Assembly: GCA_002382045.1 (NCBI GenBank)
Contig: DFZJ01000039.1
Location: forward strand, 1 to 23,809
Source: Syntrophaceae bacterium UBA4059
GTDB taxonomy: Bacteria > Desulfobacterota > Syntrophia > Syntrophales > Smithellaceae
Direction of reading: 5' to 3'
Length of the DNA stretch: 23,809 nt
Shown here: positions 1 to 8,019 of the stretch, piece by piece
Layout of the letters: every line of letters starts with the position of its first letter
Numbering within the stretch: position 1 is the stretch's first letter
The notes under the pieces: model-generated
What the model was told of the DNA's origin: nothing
The model's input: the letters and a program-made list of their open reading frames with translations, nothing else
Database searches by the model: none
Program-made: the position numbers and the translations under genes

Positions 1-447
1 AAAAAGCTTAATCTGGACGAAGTGGCAGCCGAGGTTTTGCCGGATCAAAAGGCAACGGCGATTAAAAAGTTTCAAGAGGGAGGACATGTTGTCGCCATGG
101 CCGGTGACGGGATCAATGATGCCCCCGCTCTGGCTCAGGCACAAGTGGGTATCTCTATGGGAACAGGTACGGATGTTGCCATGGAAAGCGCCGGCGTCAC
201 CCTGGTGAAGGGAGACCTCACCGGCATCGTCCGCGCGAGGCGTTTGAGCAACGCCACAATAGCCAATATCAAGCAAAACCTGTTCTTTGCCTTTATTTAC
301 AATATTCTCGGCTTGCCAATTGCGGCGGGCATCCTTTATCCCAACTTTGGCATTCTTCTCAGTCCGATCATTGCCGCGGCGGCAATGAGCCTTTCCTCCA
401 TTTCCGTGGTCGGGAATGCCCTCAGGCTGAGGAGCCTAAAGATATAG
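1..447 (+). CDS. copA: Copper-type P-type ATPase, C-terminal fragment
   Basis: The reading frame is open from the first base, so the gene begins left of the window and only the last 148 residues are present. Visible are the end of the phosphorylation/nucleotide-binding domain with the hinge motif GDGINDAPAL, the following GTGTDVA and AMESAGVTL segments, and two C-terminal transmembrane helices (NLFFAFIYNILGLPIAAG and the AAAAMSLSSISVVGNALRL helix). The MSLSSISVVGNALRL ending is typical of P1B-type heavy-metal ATPases of the CopA/ZntA kind, and the serine-rich last helix fits Cu(I) exporters. Family knowledge: these pump metal out of the cytoplasm at the inner membrane using ATP. The metal-binding N-terminus and the CPC motif lie outside the window, so copper specificity is inferred. 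Confidence 0.93.
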   Translation, partial: KKLNLDEVAAEVLPDQKATAIKKFQEGGHVVAMAGDGINDAPALAQAQVGISMGTGTDVAMESAGVTLVKGDLTGIVRARRLSNATIANIKQNLFFAFIYNILGLPIAAGILYPNFGILLSPIIAAAAMSLSSISVVGNALRLRSLKI

Positions 448-681
448 TACAAAGTAAAATTATTACCGGGGCGGAAATCTATCATAAGATTCAGATGTTG
501 CTTAATGAAGTTCCATGGTATTTCCTCCGGCGAAGGCCGAATCCTTGCCCCCATCATACATTTCGCGGAATTTTTAAGGAGAATATATGGTAGGTTTTTA
601 CTACCACTTAACCACAGAACAACCCGTATTGTAAATTTAATGACATCCTGTAATTGATAAGGAAAAAAGGAGGACATAATT

Positions 682-1022
682 ATGTTTTCACCCGGGAAAA
701 TATTAGTGCCGACGGATTTTTCAGTTTATGCGGATAACGCATTAAAACAGCGATAGACATTGTCAGGCGGAACAAATCAAAAATTCATCTTTTTCATGTG
801 ATCGATGACGGATTTCAGCAGGAAGCCAAAAAGATCACCGACAACTCATCCGGCATTGAAATCATTTTCGATACCGTAAGAGGCATTCCGTATAAAGAGA
901 TCCTCAACGAACAAGAAGCAAAAGGAATTGATTTGATCGTCATTGCTTCGCATGGAAAGACCGGCATTTTGAAAAATTTACTGGGCGGCGTTGTCGATAA
1001 GGTCATGAAAAGAGCCAAATGC
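682..1022 (+). pseudogene. Universal stress protein (UspA family), frameshifted and 3'-truncated
   Basis: A good ribosome site (AGGAGGA at about 669) precedes ATG 682, which opens a typical Usp N-terminus, MFSPGKILVPTDFSVYADNA. The frame hits TAG at 754-756. Adding one base near 748-750 restores the family sequence (AIDIVRRNKSKIHLFHVIDDG) in the frame that continues to 1022. That frame contains the strand GIDLIVIASHGKTGI and the nucleotide-loop region GILKNLLGGVVDKVMKRAKC. The 30 or so residues usually found between the HVID strand and the next helix also seem to be missing. After AKC, where the last strand (PVLLV-like) should follow, the sequence switches into the neighbouring gene. At least two lesions are seen directly, so this is a dead gene unless the frameshift is an assembly error. 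Confidence 0.8.
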
Positions 1023-1551
1023 CAGGAAAGCCCTGGAGGCTGAAGATGTCACGCCTGTCCTCAAGTGGGTGAAACTGAAGGACGAAAAACGTGTACGGAC
1101 GGCTTTCGCCACTGCTCTGAACGCAAAAGGAAAGAAGAATGCCGAAGCAGCTGAAAATCAATTCTTTGGGATTCTTGTGAAAATTCATCGGGCCGGTGAA
1201 GGAGCGTCCTTTACCGGATTAAAACCGGCCGGTGAAGTTGAACCCGTTATAGTCGAAGCGGATAAAGCACTGGCGGGAGGATCTGCTGACGCCCTTGTCA
1301 AGCTGATGACCGATGATGTTGCCGCCGGTATTCGGAAACGTTATGACCGCGCCGCGGAAACCTACAAGCACAAGGATGAAAGCGTCGAGCAGGGCCGCGA
1401 GTTTGTCGGGGCATACGTTGAATACACACATTATGTGTAGCGGATTCAACTGGATGCCACGGGCAAAGGAATGCACGAAGAGCACCAGGAAGGCGCCAAA
1501 CATCCGGCGAACAGGCATGATAAGGCCACAGAACACAAGCATGGGCATTAA
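1021..1551 (+). pseudogene. DUF6448-like protein, 5'-deleted with internal stop
   Basis: The frame from 1021 reads ARKALEAEDVTPVLKWVKL and continues through FFGILVKIHRAGEGASFTGLKPAGE, and GREFVGAYVEYTHYV. I recognise this from memory as a DUF6448-type protein, normally a small secreted protein starting near an HCDTLDGPVV motif. That N-terminus and any signal peptide are absent. The frame begins abruptly at the end of the upstream stress-protein gene, which looks like a deletion junction at 1020/1021. A TAG at 1438-1440 sits where glutamate (GAG) is expected. Beyond it the same frame continues as a His-rich tail ending KATEHKHGH before TAA at 1549-1551, which is usual for the family. The part after GTG 1069 could still be translated, but it lacks the conserved start. 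Function of the family is unknown to me. Confidence 0.7.
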
Positions 1552-1669
1552 ACAAAGTGGGTTTCATTAAATAAGTAATGGTTGCGGACCCCGGAGGTCT
1601 GCGATGAGAATATTTACCGCCGGCGATTTGGCCGTCCGACGGGAACTGGAATGAATGAGGAGAAACGTT

Positions 1670-2209
1670 ATGAAGCCCATTGGACCATTGATGTGGGAGC
1701 ATCGTCTTATTGAGAAAATGCTCCGTCTTTTTGAAGGTGAAGTTCGCATCATCAATGAAAGCAGAAAGATCAATACGGTCTTCATTGACCAGGCCGTAGA
1801 TTTTATAAAAACATACGCGGACCGGACGCATCATGGAAAAGAAGAAGATATTCTTTTCCATGATCTCAGGAAAAAGAAACTGAGCCCGGAACATGCGCGA
1901 ATCATGGATGAGTTAATGGAGGATCACAGATACGCCAGGAAAACGGTAGGTGAACTTGTAGCCGCCAAGGAGAAGTATCTTAAGGGTAAACATTCAGCCG
2001 AAGAAATCGTAAGGCTCATGAGCGAACTGGCCCGCTTTTATCCCATCCACATCGAAAAGGAAGACAAGCATTTCTTTTTCCCCTGCATGGATTACTTCAG
2101 CAAAGAAGAACAGGACAAGATGCTTGCGGAGTATTATGAATTCGATAGAAAAATGATTCACGATAAATACGAAAAAGTTGTAACTCAGATGGAGGCGCAG
2201 TCATTGTAA
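1670..2209 (+). CDS. Hemerythrin-like HHE cation-binding protein
   Basis: A 179-residue, mostly helical cytoplasmic protein. The ATG at 1670 is preferred over ATG 1655 because AGGAG at 1658-1662 lies 7 nt before it. Iron-ligand candidates in the HHE pattern are H11 (MWEHRLIEKML), H54/H55 with E58/E59 (THHGKEEDILF), H86 (MEDHRYAR), and H127, E131 and H134 (YPIHIEKEDKHFF). This is one complete four-helix-bundle domain of usual length plus a short basic C-terminal tail. Known of the family: a non-haem diiron site that binds O2 or NO, or protects against oxidative and nitrosative stress. The specific ligand here cannot be read from sequence. It stands alone between a decayed stress-gene pair and a sensor-kinase operon. 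A redox or oxygen-protection role in an anaerobe is inference. Confidence 0.88.
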   Translation: MKPIGPLMWEHRLIEKMLRLFEGEVRIINESRKINTVFIDQAVDFIKTYADRTHHGKEEDILFHDLRKKKLSPEHARIMDELMEDHRYARKTVGELVAAKEKYLKGKHSAEEIVRLMSELARFYPIHIEKEDKHFFFPCMDYFSKEEQDKMLAEYYEFDRKMIHDKYEKVVTQMEAQSL

Positions 2210-2263
2210 TATCAAAAATAGTATGGCCGGCAGCCCGGGGGCATATTAAGGTGATAATTGAAC

Positions 2264-2292
2264 TTGTTTCCACGGGAGATTGACTTTATAAT
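2264..2292 (+). promoter_or_regulatory. Putative sigma70 promoter of the sensor-kinase operon
   Basis: A perfect -10 hexamer TATAAT (2287-2292) lies 17 bp after TTGTTT (2264-2269), which matches the -35 consensus at three positions. Transcription would start near 2299, about 44 nt before the kinase ATG. The only alternative -35, TTGAAC at 2258, would need a 23-bp spacer. Inferred from sequence only. Confidence 0.5.
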
Positions 2293-2342
2293 GATGCAAA
2301 TATTATTGCGGATTCCTTCGGAAACAAGAAAGCAGATGACGC

Positions 2343-4565
2343 ATGATAAATCCCCTGCCCAAGAAAGCCAACGTTGCTCTCTTTATTGCTTTAGCAATAT
2401 TTATCACTGCCTCAGCCTGTATTATCATTTTGGGCTGTTATGTTTATCAGAATAAAAAAAAAGATATTAGCCATGCGGCCAAGCAGCAACTGACCACCAT
2501 TGCGGAGCTTAAAGTATGGGAAATCAATAATTGGCGCAACGAGCGCATCAGTGACGCAAACGTAATATTCAAAAATGACGCATTTGCATCCGATGTATTG
2601 GACTATTTCCACAACCCTTCGTCCCTTCAAGCAAAAAAGAATGTTTTGTCGTTACTTTCTGCAACACAAAAATCATATAACTATAAAAACATATTACTTC
2701 TTGATAAAAACAATAATCTTCAACTGGCTTTAAATGACCACGAGAAATATTTTGGTAAGATTCATTCTAATGTTATCAATGAGGCTGTCGTGAAAAACGA
2801 TATCGTCATCAGTGATATTCATTTGGACAACAAAACAGGCTGCATCCATCTGTCCATCGTTATCCCCATCGTGATCGTTCAAAAATCCGTTTCCAAACAT
2901 CTTGGCACCGTCATGATTATGATTGACCCCCATATGCGTTTATTCCCGGCGATTAAATTATGGCCTGTGCCCAGCGAGACGGGGGAGTCTCTGCTTGTGC
3001 ATCGTGACGGTGACAACGTTGTGTATCTCAACGCATTGCGTCATATCAAGAATGCACCTTTAACGATGAAACGACCGTTGACAAAATCTTCTTTACCGGC
3101 TGTAATGGCGGTCCTCGGAGCGAAAGGCACTGTTTATGGAACGGATTACCGCAAGAAAACTGTTTTTGCGGCAATCAAGGCGGTTCCGGATTCCAACTGG
3201 TTTCTTATCGCCAAAGTTGATACGGATGAAATATACGCCACCTTAACCACCCGTTTTTGGGTGACCGTATTTTTCATCATACTCAACATATTGATTCTTG
3301 GAGTTATTGTCGCCTATATCTGGCGTTATCAGCAGGCGAAATATTATCGTGAACAATACGAATTGGAAGATAAAAGAGCTTTTTTATATGCACGAAGTCT
3401 TATTGAAGCGAGTCTTGATCCTTTGGTGACCATCAGCCCTGAAGGGAAAATTATGGATGTCAACGAATCGACGGAATCAATAACAGGCCGATCCAGAAAA
3501 GAACTTATCGGCAGTAATTTTTCCAATTATTTTACAGAGCCGGAAAAGGCCGACGAGGTATATAAGCTGGTATTTGAAAAGGGTGCCGTCCGGGATTATC
3601 CCCTTTCCCTTCGCAATGTTTCCGGAAAAGTGACTGAAGTATTATACAATGCCTCTTTATATAAAAACGAAGTCGGAGAAGTGCAAGGTGTTTTTGCGGC
3701 GGCCAGGGATATAACGGAATTAAGACGTATAGAAAAAGAGTTGAAGACTGCACATGACGAATTAGAATTACGAGTAAAAGAAAGAACAAAAGAATTACAA
3801 ATAGCGAATGAAGCACTGCAATCAGAAATAACAGAACGTAAAGAAGTCGAAAAGCTCATTGAACACAGGACAAAATTACTGGAAATGACCAACAAGGAAC
3901 TGGAAAGCTTCAGCTACTCTGTTTCTCACGATTTGCGCGCTCCTCTGCGGGCGATTGATGGATATTCCCGGATGATTCTGCGGGATCAAAAGGACCAACT
4001 CAATGATGATGCCGCACGAAAATTCGATTTGATTAGAAGCAATACACAGATGATGGGCAAGCTGATTGATGATCTGCTTTCCTTCTCCCGTTTGGGCCGG
4101 CTGGAAATCAATATGTCCAAACTGGACATGGAAGGTCTGCTTAACGACGTACGGATGGAGTTGCAGGTCATTAATCCCGACAGGAGAATTGATTTGAATA
4201 TTAAAGTTATTCCACCGGGTTTCGGAGACCGCACTTTAATAAAACAAGTTTATTCAAATCTTTTATCCAATGCCGTAAAATATACAAAAAATAAAGATGA
4301 AGCCAACATTGAAACAGGAGGATACAAGGAAGGGAATGAAAATATTTATTACATAAAGGATAACGGCGTTGGCTTTGATATGGAATACTATGATAAGCTG
4401 TTTGGAGTTTTTCAACGTTTGCACAACGCGGATGATTATGAAGGCACCGGCGTGGGGTTGGCTATTGTTCAGAGAATCATTCATCGCCACGGCGGCCGTG
4501 TTTGGGCAGAAAGCAAAGTTGAAGAAGGGGCAACTTTTTATTTTTCCCTGCCGGCAAAGGACTGA
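2343..4565 (+). CDS. Membrane-bound PAS sensor histidine kinase
   Basis: A 740-residue hybrid of extracytoplasmic sensor and cytoplasmic kinase. Order: transmembrane helix about 10-34; periplasmic domain about 40-300, probably a double-Cache-like ligand sensor (WEINNWRNERISDA near its start is typical of that class); second membrane helix about 304-327; PAS domain about 345-460 (SLIEASLDPLVTISPEGKIMDVN); coiled coil 461-520; HisKA with phospho-acceptor H529 in SVSHDLRAPLRAIDG; HATPase with N-box N639/N643, DNGVGF 673-678, GTGVGL 701-706. All catalytic boxes are intact. The kinase core resembles the phytochrome-type HisKA/HATPase branch that pairs with stand-alone receivers. The receiver gene starts 8 nt after the stop and a REC-LuxR gene follows, so phosphotransfer to one or both is likely. 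The sensed ligand is unknown. Confidence 0.93.
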   Translation: MINPLPKKANVALFIALAIFITASACIIILGCYVYQNKKKDISHAAKQQLTTIAELKVWEINNWRNERISDANVIFKNDAFASDVLDYFHNPSSLQAKKNVLSLLSATQKSYNYKNILLLDKNNNLQLALNDHEKYFGKIHSNVINEAVVKNDIVISDIHLDNKTGCIHLSIVIPIVIVQKSVSKHLGTVMIMIDPHMRLFPAIKLWPVPSETGESLLVHRDGDNVVYLNALRHIKNAPLTMKRPLTKSSLPAVMAVLGAKGTVYGTDYRKKTVFAAIKAVPDSNWFLIAKVDTDEIYATLTTRFWVTVFFIILNILILGVIVAYIWRYQQAKYYREQYELEDKRAFLYARSLIEASLDPLVTISPEGKIMDVNESTESITGRSRKELIGSNFSNYFTEPEKADEVYKLVFEKGAVRDYPLSLRNVSGKVTEVLYNASLYKNEVGEVQGVFAAARDITELRRIEKELKTAHDELELRVKERTKELQIANEALQSEITERKEVEKLIEHRTKLLEMTNKELESFSYSVSHDLRAPLRAIDGYSRMILRDQKDQLNDDAARKFDLIRSNTQMMGKLIDDLLSFSRLGRLEINMSKLDMEGLLNDVRMELQVINPDRRIDLNIKVIPPGFGDRTLIKQVYSNLLSNAVKYTKNKDEANIETGGYKEGNENIYYIKDNGVGFDMEYYDKLFGVFQRLHNADDYEGTGVGLAIVQRIIHRHGGRVWAESKVEEGATFYFSLPAKD

Positions 4566-4573
4566 TTTGAAAA

Positions 4574-5008
4574 ATGGATAATGTGGATATCGTAATTGTT
4601 GAAGATAATCACCATGATGTGGAAATGATAGTGGATGCGTTTCACGAATCTGGAATTAAACCCAATGCTCTCATTTTCAGTGATGGAGTCGAAGCAGCGA
4701 AAAATTTCTTTGACCCCGCAGGTAAGTTCTTTTCAGAAAAACTTAAACTGCCCCGGTTAATATTACTTGATTTGAAGCTCCCCAAAATCAATGGCATGGA
4801 AGTTCTAAAATTGCTCAAATCGGATGAGAGGACAAAATACATTCCTGTTGTTGTTTTTACGTCATCTAATGAAGCCAGAGACAGGCTGGAAAGTTATAAA
4901 TTGGGCGCCAACAGTTATCTGGTCAAACCGTTGGATGCGGATCAATTTGCGGATCGCATCAAGCAAATTACAAATTATTGGCTTAACCTTAATGTGAATG
5001 CCTATTAA
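4574..5008 (+). CDS. Single-domain response regulator (Rcp1/CheY-like)
   Basis: The 144-residue product is one receiver domain with no output domain. The acidic pair E10/D11 (VIVEDNHHD), phospho-acceptor D66 (ILLDLKLPKINGME), T96 (VVVFTSSNE) and K118 (YLVKPL) are all present. The extended loop between helix 1 and strand 3 (FFDPAGKFFSEKLKLPR) is characteristic of the Rcp1-type receivers encoded beside phytochrome-like kinases. It starts 8 nt after the kinase stop codon, so it is very probably its cognate partner, acting as a phosphate carrier or by protein-protein contact. It is followed after 26 nt by a second regulator gene. Co-transcription with its neighbours is inferred from spacing. Confidence 0.93.
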   Translation: MDNVDIVIVEDNHHDVEMIVDAFHESGIKPNALIFSDGVEAAKNFFDPAGKFFSEKLKLPRLILLDLKLPKINGMEVLKLLKSDERTKYIPVVVFTSSNEARDRLESYKLGANSYLVKPLDADQFADRIKQITNYWLNLNVNAY

Positions 5009-5034
5009 AAAAAATCAAAAGGGATGGCGCCCGG

Positions 5035-5904
5035 ATGAATAAAACCTTACGACTATTAATCCTGGAAGATACAGCCTCCGACGCGGAGCTGATGGAAGAC
5101 GAATTAAAGCAAGCCGGAATGGACTTTGTTTCTAAAAGAGTTGCAACCAAAGCGGACTTCGTAAAGCAGATGGAAGGATTTCAACCGGACTTGATTCTGG
5201 CCGATTATTCTCTGCCCGGATTCAGCGGCAAATCGGCATTAAACATTGTTGTTAATCAGTATCCCGACGTTCCTTTTATATTTGTTTCCGGCGCTTTGGG
5301 AGAAGAACTGGCGGTGGAATTACTCAAAAAAGGGGCAACGGATTATGTTTTAAAAAATAATCTGCTGAGACTCGCCCCTTCGGTTAATAGGGCATTGAAA
5401 GAATTGGCTGAATGTAATGAACGTAAAAAAGCCGAGGAAGATTTGAAAAAGAGCGAAAAAGAATTGCAATTGAAGACTCAGACGCTGGAAGAAGCAAATA
5501 TCGCGCTGAAGGTATTGTTGAAGCATCGGGAAGAAGACCGAAGCGACATGGAAGAAAATATTTTATCTAATGTCAAAAAACTGGTTTTTCCTTCTATCGA
5601 TAAATTAAAAGGTCTGAAATTGAATGAAACGCAATTAGAGCATGTAAACATGATAGAAAACCATCTTAAAGAAATAATCTCGCCCTTCTTGCGTAATCTA
5701 ACCACACAACATTTTGATCTGACCCCGCGGGAAATTCAAATTGCCACACTAATCAAAGAAGGCAAGACGACTAAAGAAATGACCGAATATTTGAACCTAT
5801 CTGCAACGGCTGTTGATTTTCACAGAAAAAATATTCGTTCAAAACTCGGCATAAAAAACTCCAAGACAAATCTTCGATCATTGTTGCTCTCAATGTCTTT
5901 ATGA
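5035..5904 (+). CDS. Response regulator: REC, coiled coil, LuxR-type HTH
   Basis: A 289-residue cytoplasmic regulator. The receiver domain covers 1-125, with E11/D12, phospho-acceptor D57 (LILADYSLPGFSG), S85 (FVSGALGEE) and K107 (DYVLKNNL). A charged coiled coil follows at about 126-175. Then a middle segment (MEENILSNVKKLVFPSIDKL) of a type seen before LuxR domains in many deltaproteobacterial sensors, and a LuxR/FixJ helix-turn-helix at about 227-289 (LTPREIQIATLIKEGKTTKE, then VDFHRKNIRSKLGI). It should bind DNA as a phosphorylation-controlled dimer. As third gene of the kinase cluster it is the likely transcriptional output. Its targets are unknown. The divergent lipoproteins and higBA further right are not obviously linked. 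Confidence 0.92.
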   Translation: MNKTLRLLILEDTASDAELMEDELKQAGMDFVSKRVATKADFVKQMEGFQPDLILADYSLPGFSGKSALNIVVNQYPDVPFIFVSGALGEELAVELLKKGATDYVLKNNLLRLAPSVNRALKELAECNERKKAEEDLKKSEKELQLKTQTLEEANIALKVLLKHREEDRSDMEENILSNVKKLVFPSIDKLKGLKLNETQLEHVNMIENHLKEIISPFLRNLTTQHFDLTPREIQIATLIKEGKTTKEMTEYLNLSATAVDFHRKNIRSKLGIKNSKTNLRSLLLSMSL

Positions 5905-6114
5905 GTCCTTTATTAATCCGACTCTTTGCACTTGCGGCTGTTTTTTTATTGCAGCTTTCAAATAGTAATTTACAACGTTACGCCTTTTTAAAATCCTTTG
6001 TTTGTAGGTGCTTTCTGCGCCTCCCTCGAAGAATAAAATTCCCATTTGTTTCGGTAAAGTTTTATAATACCCAAACCCCAAAGACCTCGCAGAACAAGAA
6101 ATGGGAGGTGCTGT

Positions 6115-6954
6115 ATGATAACAAAAGAAGCAATAACGTTGTTCAAATACTATCTTCAATCCAACCATAAACCAAGAACCATTGAGAGTTATCGTCTCCT
6201 GCTGGAAAGATTTGAGGTGATCTTCACACAGAAAGACCTGGAGACCATTGCCCCTGATGAAATCTTTCATTTTCTGGAAAACCTGACGGGGAACATGGCG
6301 AAATCAACACGAAGATTGAGATATGCCCAGCTGAAAGCCTTTTACAATTTCATCATTGATCGCTGTTCCCTGAATATGAGAAACCCCTGCAGCACATCGC
6401 TACTGAGCAAATCTTTCAAAGCGCCTAAACAACAGCCGCATAAGATTCTGGATCGGGAAACGGTGGATGAGATGATCTATAACACAAAGAGACAGAGGGA
6501 TCGTTTGATATTGGAACTTCAGGCCCGTTGCGGTTTGCGAATCGGCGAATTACTGAAGATCAAAGCATCCGATGTTTCTGACAGAACCATTACCCTGCGA
6601 GAGCCAAAATCCGGCAAAGAGACGGAGAGAGCCTACATGCCGGAGAACGTATCAAGAAAACTGGCAGAGTACGTCAAAGAGAAAGCCATAAACGGAGAAG
6701 ACCGGATATTCCCCATTTGTTATTCAACGGCAATGTCCCTCATCAAGAGACTCGGGACAAAATTGAATGTTCGGGTTGCACCTCATGATCTCCGGAGATA
6801 TTCGGCGACGTATGCCAGCAGAAACGGGGTTCCGCTAGAAGTAGTATCGAAAGTAATCCTGCGGCATCAGGACTTGAAGACAACACAGGTTTATCTCGGG
6901 AAAATCAGTGATTCTGAAGCGATCCGATGGATGGACGTTCTGCATGGGAAATGA
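6115..6954 (+). CDS. Tyrosine recombinase / site-specific integrase
   Basis: A 279-residue, full-length XerC/D-size recombinase. The N-terminal SAM-like DNA-binding domain covers about 1-95, the catalytic domain about 108-279. Catalytic residues are all visible: R142 (RCGLRIGELLKIK), K165 (PKSGKE), H224 and R227 (APHDLRRYSATYAS), H251 (LRHQDLKTTQVYL) and nucleophile Y260. The ATG at 6115 follows GGGAGGTG (6105-6112). A perfect TATAAT at 6063-6068 upstream has no good -35 partner. Such stand-alone integrases mobilise islands, phage remnants or cassettes. Here it is followed by a toxin-antitoxin pair and AT-rich genes, which fits an accessory island, but I could not identify attachment sites or a tRNA target. 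Confidence 0.93.
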   Translation: MITKEAITLFKYYLQSNHKPRTIESYRLLLERFEVIFTQKDLETIAPDEIFHFLENLTGNMAKSTRRLRYAQLKAFYNFIIDRCSLNMRNPCSTSLLSKSFKAPKQQPHKILDRETVDEMIYNTKRQRDRLILELQARCGLRIGELLKIKASDVSDRTITLREPKSGKETERAYMPENVSRKLAEYVKEKAINGEDRIFPICYSTAMSLIKRLGTKLNVRVAPHDLRRYSATYASRNGVPLEVVSKVILRHQDLKTTQVYLGKISDSEAIRWMDVLHGK

Positions 6955-7120
6955 AATCATCGTTGATAACCAATTGAAACAGTGAGGTATTTGGGGTGAG
7001 ATATTTATTGAGATTTTGGCGATCATAGCATTTTCTAAGGGAAATATACTCCGTTGCTGCCTGGAAGTGAGCGTGCGTTACTGGCAGAAAATATACAACA
7101 GTTCGAACGATAATTAATAG

Positions 7121-7141
7121 CCTTAAAGTAACCTTAAAGTA
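7121..7141. repeat. Short tandem repeat upstream of higBA
   Basis: CCTTAAAGTA occurs twice with period 11 (7121-7130 and 7132-7141) about 30 bp upstream of the higBA -35 box. The 11-bp period would place both copies on one helix face, so a regulator site is possible. There is no further support. Confidence 0.4.
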
Positions 7142-7170
7142 GCTCCATAAATCTGGAGAGTTATTACTTC

Positions 7171-7199
7171 TTGACAAATGTAACCTTGTTGGTTACAAT
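7171..7199 (+). promoter_or_regulatory. higBA promoter with palindromic operator
   Basis: TTGACA (7171-7176, perfect -35) is followed by a 17-bp spacer and TACAAT (7194-7199, five of six matches). A perfect inverted repeat, TGTAACC (7179-7185) and GGTTACA (7191-7197) with a 5-nt centre, fills the spacer and overlaps the -10. This is the expected placement for an autorepressor operator bound by HigA. Transcription would start at about 7206-7207, on the toxin ATG itself, so the toxin mRNA would be leaderless or nearly so. Confidence 0.8.
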
Positions 7200-7206
7200 A
7201 TAAAAC

Positions 7207-7485
7207 ATGATAAAATCTTTTATCCATAAGGGATTGGAAAATTTTTTCTATGATGGAATTCGCAAGGGCATACAAACCCAGTATGCATCCAAAATAGAAG
7301 CAATTCTCGACAGGTTAGACGCTGCTAATGAGATAAAAGATATGAGTTATCCAGGATCAGGACTTCATTTGCTTCAGCCTAAAAATAAAGGACGCTGGGC
7401 AGTAAAAGTATCCGGAAACTGGCGACTTACTTTTGAATTTAAAGATAGAAACGCATTTAACGTAAATATTGAGGACTATCATTGA
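7207..7485 (+). CDS. higB: HigB-type toxin (RelE/ParE superfamily mRNA interferase)
   Basis: A 92-residue protein matching HigB over its whole length. It has the N-terminus MIKSFIHKGLENFFYDG, the segment YPGSGLHLLQPKNKGRWAVKVSGNWRLTF with conserved basic residues (K60, R63, R73), and a C-terminal EDYH ending with H92. Family knowledge: HigB cleaves ribosome-bound mRNA and is held inactive by the antitoxin. The toxin gene comes first, the usual HigBA order. No Shine-Dalgarno is visible upstream, because the -10 box ends 7 nt before the ATG; translation may start from a leaderless message. The antitoxin gene begins 12 nt downstream. The protein looks complete and active. Confidence 0.95.
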   Translation: MIKSFIHKGLENFFYDGIRKGIQTQYASKIEAILDRLDAANEIKDMSYPGSGLHLLQPKNKGRWAVKVSGNWRLTFEFKDRNAFNVNIEDYH

Positions 7486-7497
7486 AGAGGTTTATTT

Positions 7498-7809
7498 ATG
7501 AGAAATAGAAAGAGACCACCTTCTCATCCTGGTTCCATTTTACGGCTTCATTATTTGGAGCCGCTGGAAATTTCGGTTACGGATTTTGCGAAAGATTTAA
7601 AACTTTCCAGAAAAACTGTTTCTAAAATATTGAATGAGAGAGGTGCAGTAACTCCAGAGGTAGCCTTACGATTATCAAGGGCACTTGATACAACGCCCGA
7701 ACTATGGATGAACCTTCAGGGAAATTATGATCTCTGGCATAAGGCAAACGAGACGACTGATTGGCAAACAATAACATCTATTTTGAAAAGTGTTGCCGTA
7801 AACGCATGA
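7498..7809 (+). CDS. higA: HigA-type antitoxin (XRE family HTH)
   Basis: A 103-residue DNA-binding antitoxin. The N-terminal RPPSHPGSILRLHYLEPL and the helix-turn-helix at about 23-65 (SVTDFAKDLKLSRKTVSKIL, then TPEVALRLSRAL) are the HigA hallmark, followed by the LWMNLQGNYDLW segment conserved in the family. AGAGG 7 nt upstream of ATG 7498 is a usable ribosome site, unlike the toxin start. It should neutralise HigB by direct binding and repress the operon at the TGTAACC/GGTTACA palindrome. Full length, no lesions seen. The pair lies just downstream of an integrase gene, a common setting for island-stabilising modules. Confidence 0.95.
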   Translation: MRNRKRPPSHPGSILRLHYLEPLEISVTDFAKDLKLSRKTVSKILNERGAVTPEVALRLSRALDTTPELWMNLQGNYDLWHKANETTDWQTITSILKSVAVNA

Positions 7810-8019
7810 ATGGCACAAGTTGTCCCAAGATAGACTACGTCGCCAGCTGATTGACAGCTTCCTGTAATTCTTGTTTTTTTAAATATTAATTGTATGCTAC
7901 ATTGCAATTAGTAATGGTTGATGATATTTTTTGGGAAGCTGGCACTTAAGGAGAAAAATACAACTCTGTAGTATTAGGAGAAAACAGCCTACTCTAATCA
8001 ATTACTGAAGGGGAAATTG

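Noticed and set aside
1298..1894. A 198-codon minus-strand frame across the DUF6448 remnant and hemerythrin gene
   Set aside because: It spans two unrelated plus-strand genes and has no coherent domain; the plus-strand readings are clear.
2258..2292. TTGAAC as -35 for the sensor-kinase operon
   Set aside because: It would need a 23-bp spacer to TATAAT; TTGTTT at 17 bp is preferred.
5902..5923. GAGTC/GACTC hairpin just after the REC-LuxR gene
   Set aside because: Five base pairs with a 12-nt AT loop and only three T; too weak to call a terminator.
7843..7877. AGCTG/CAGCT hairpin after higA followed by a T-run
   Set aside because: The stem is only 5 bp and the T-run starts over 10 nt after it, so it is not a credible intrinsic terminator.
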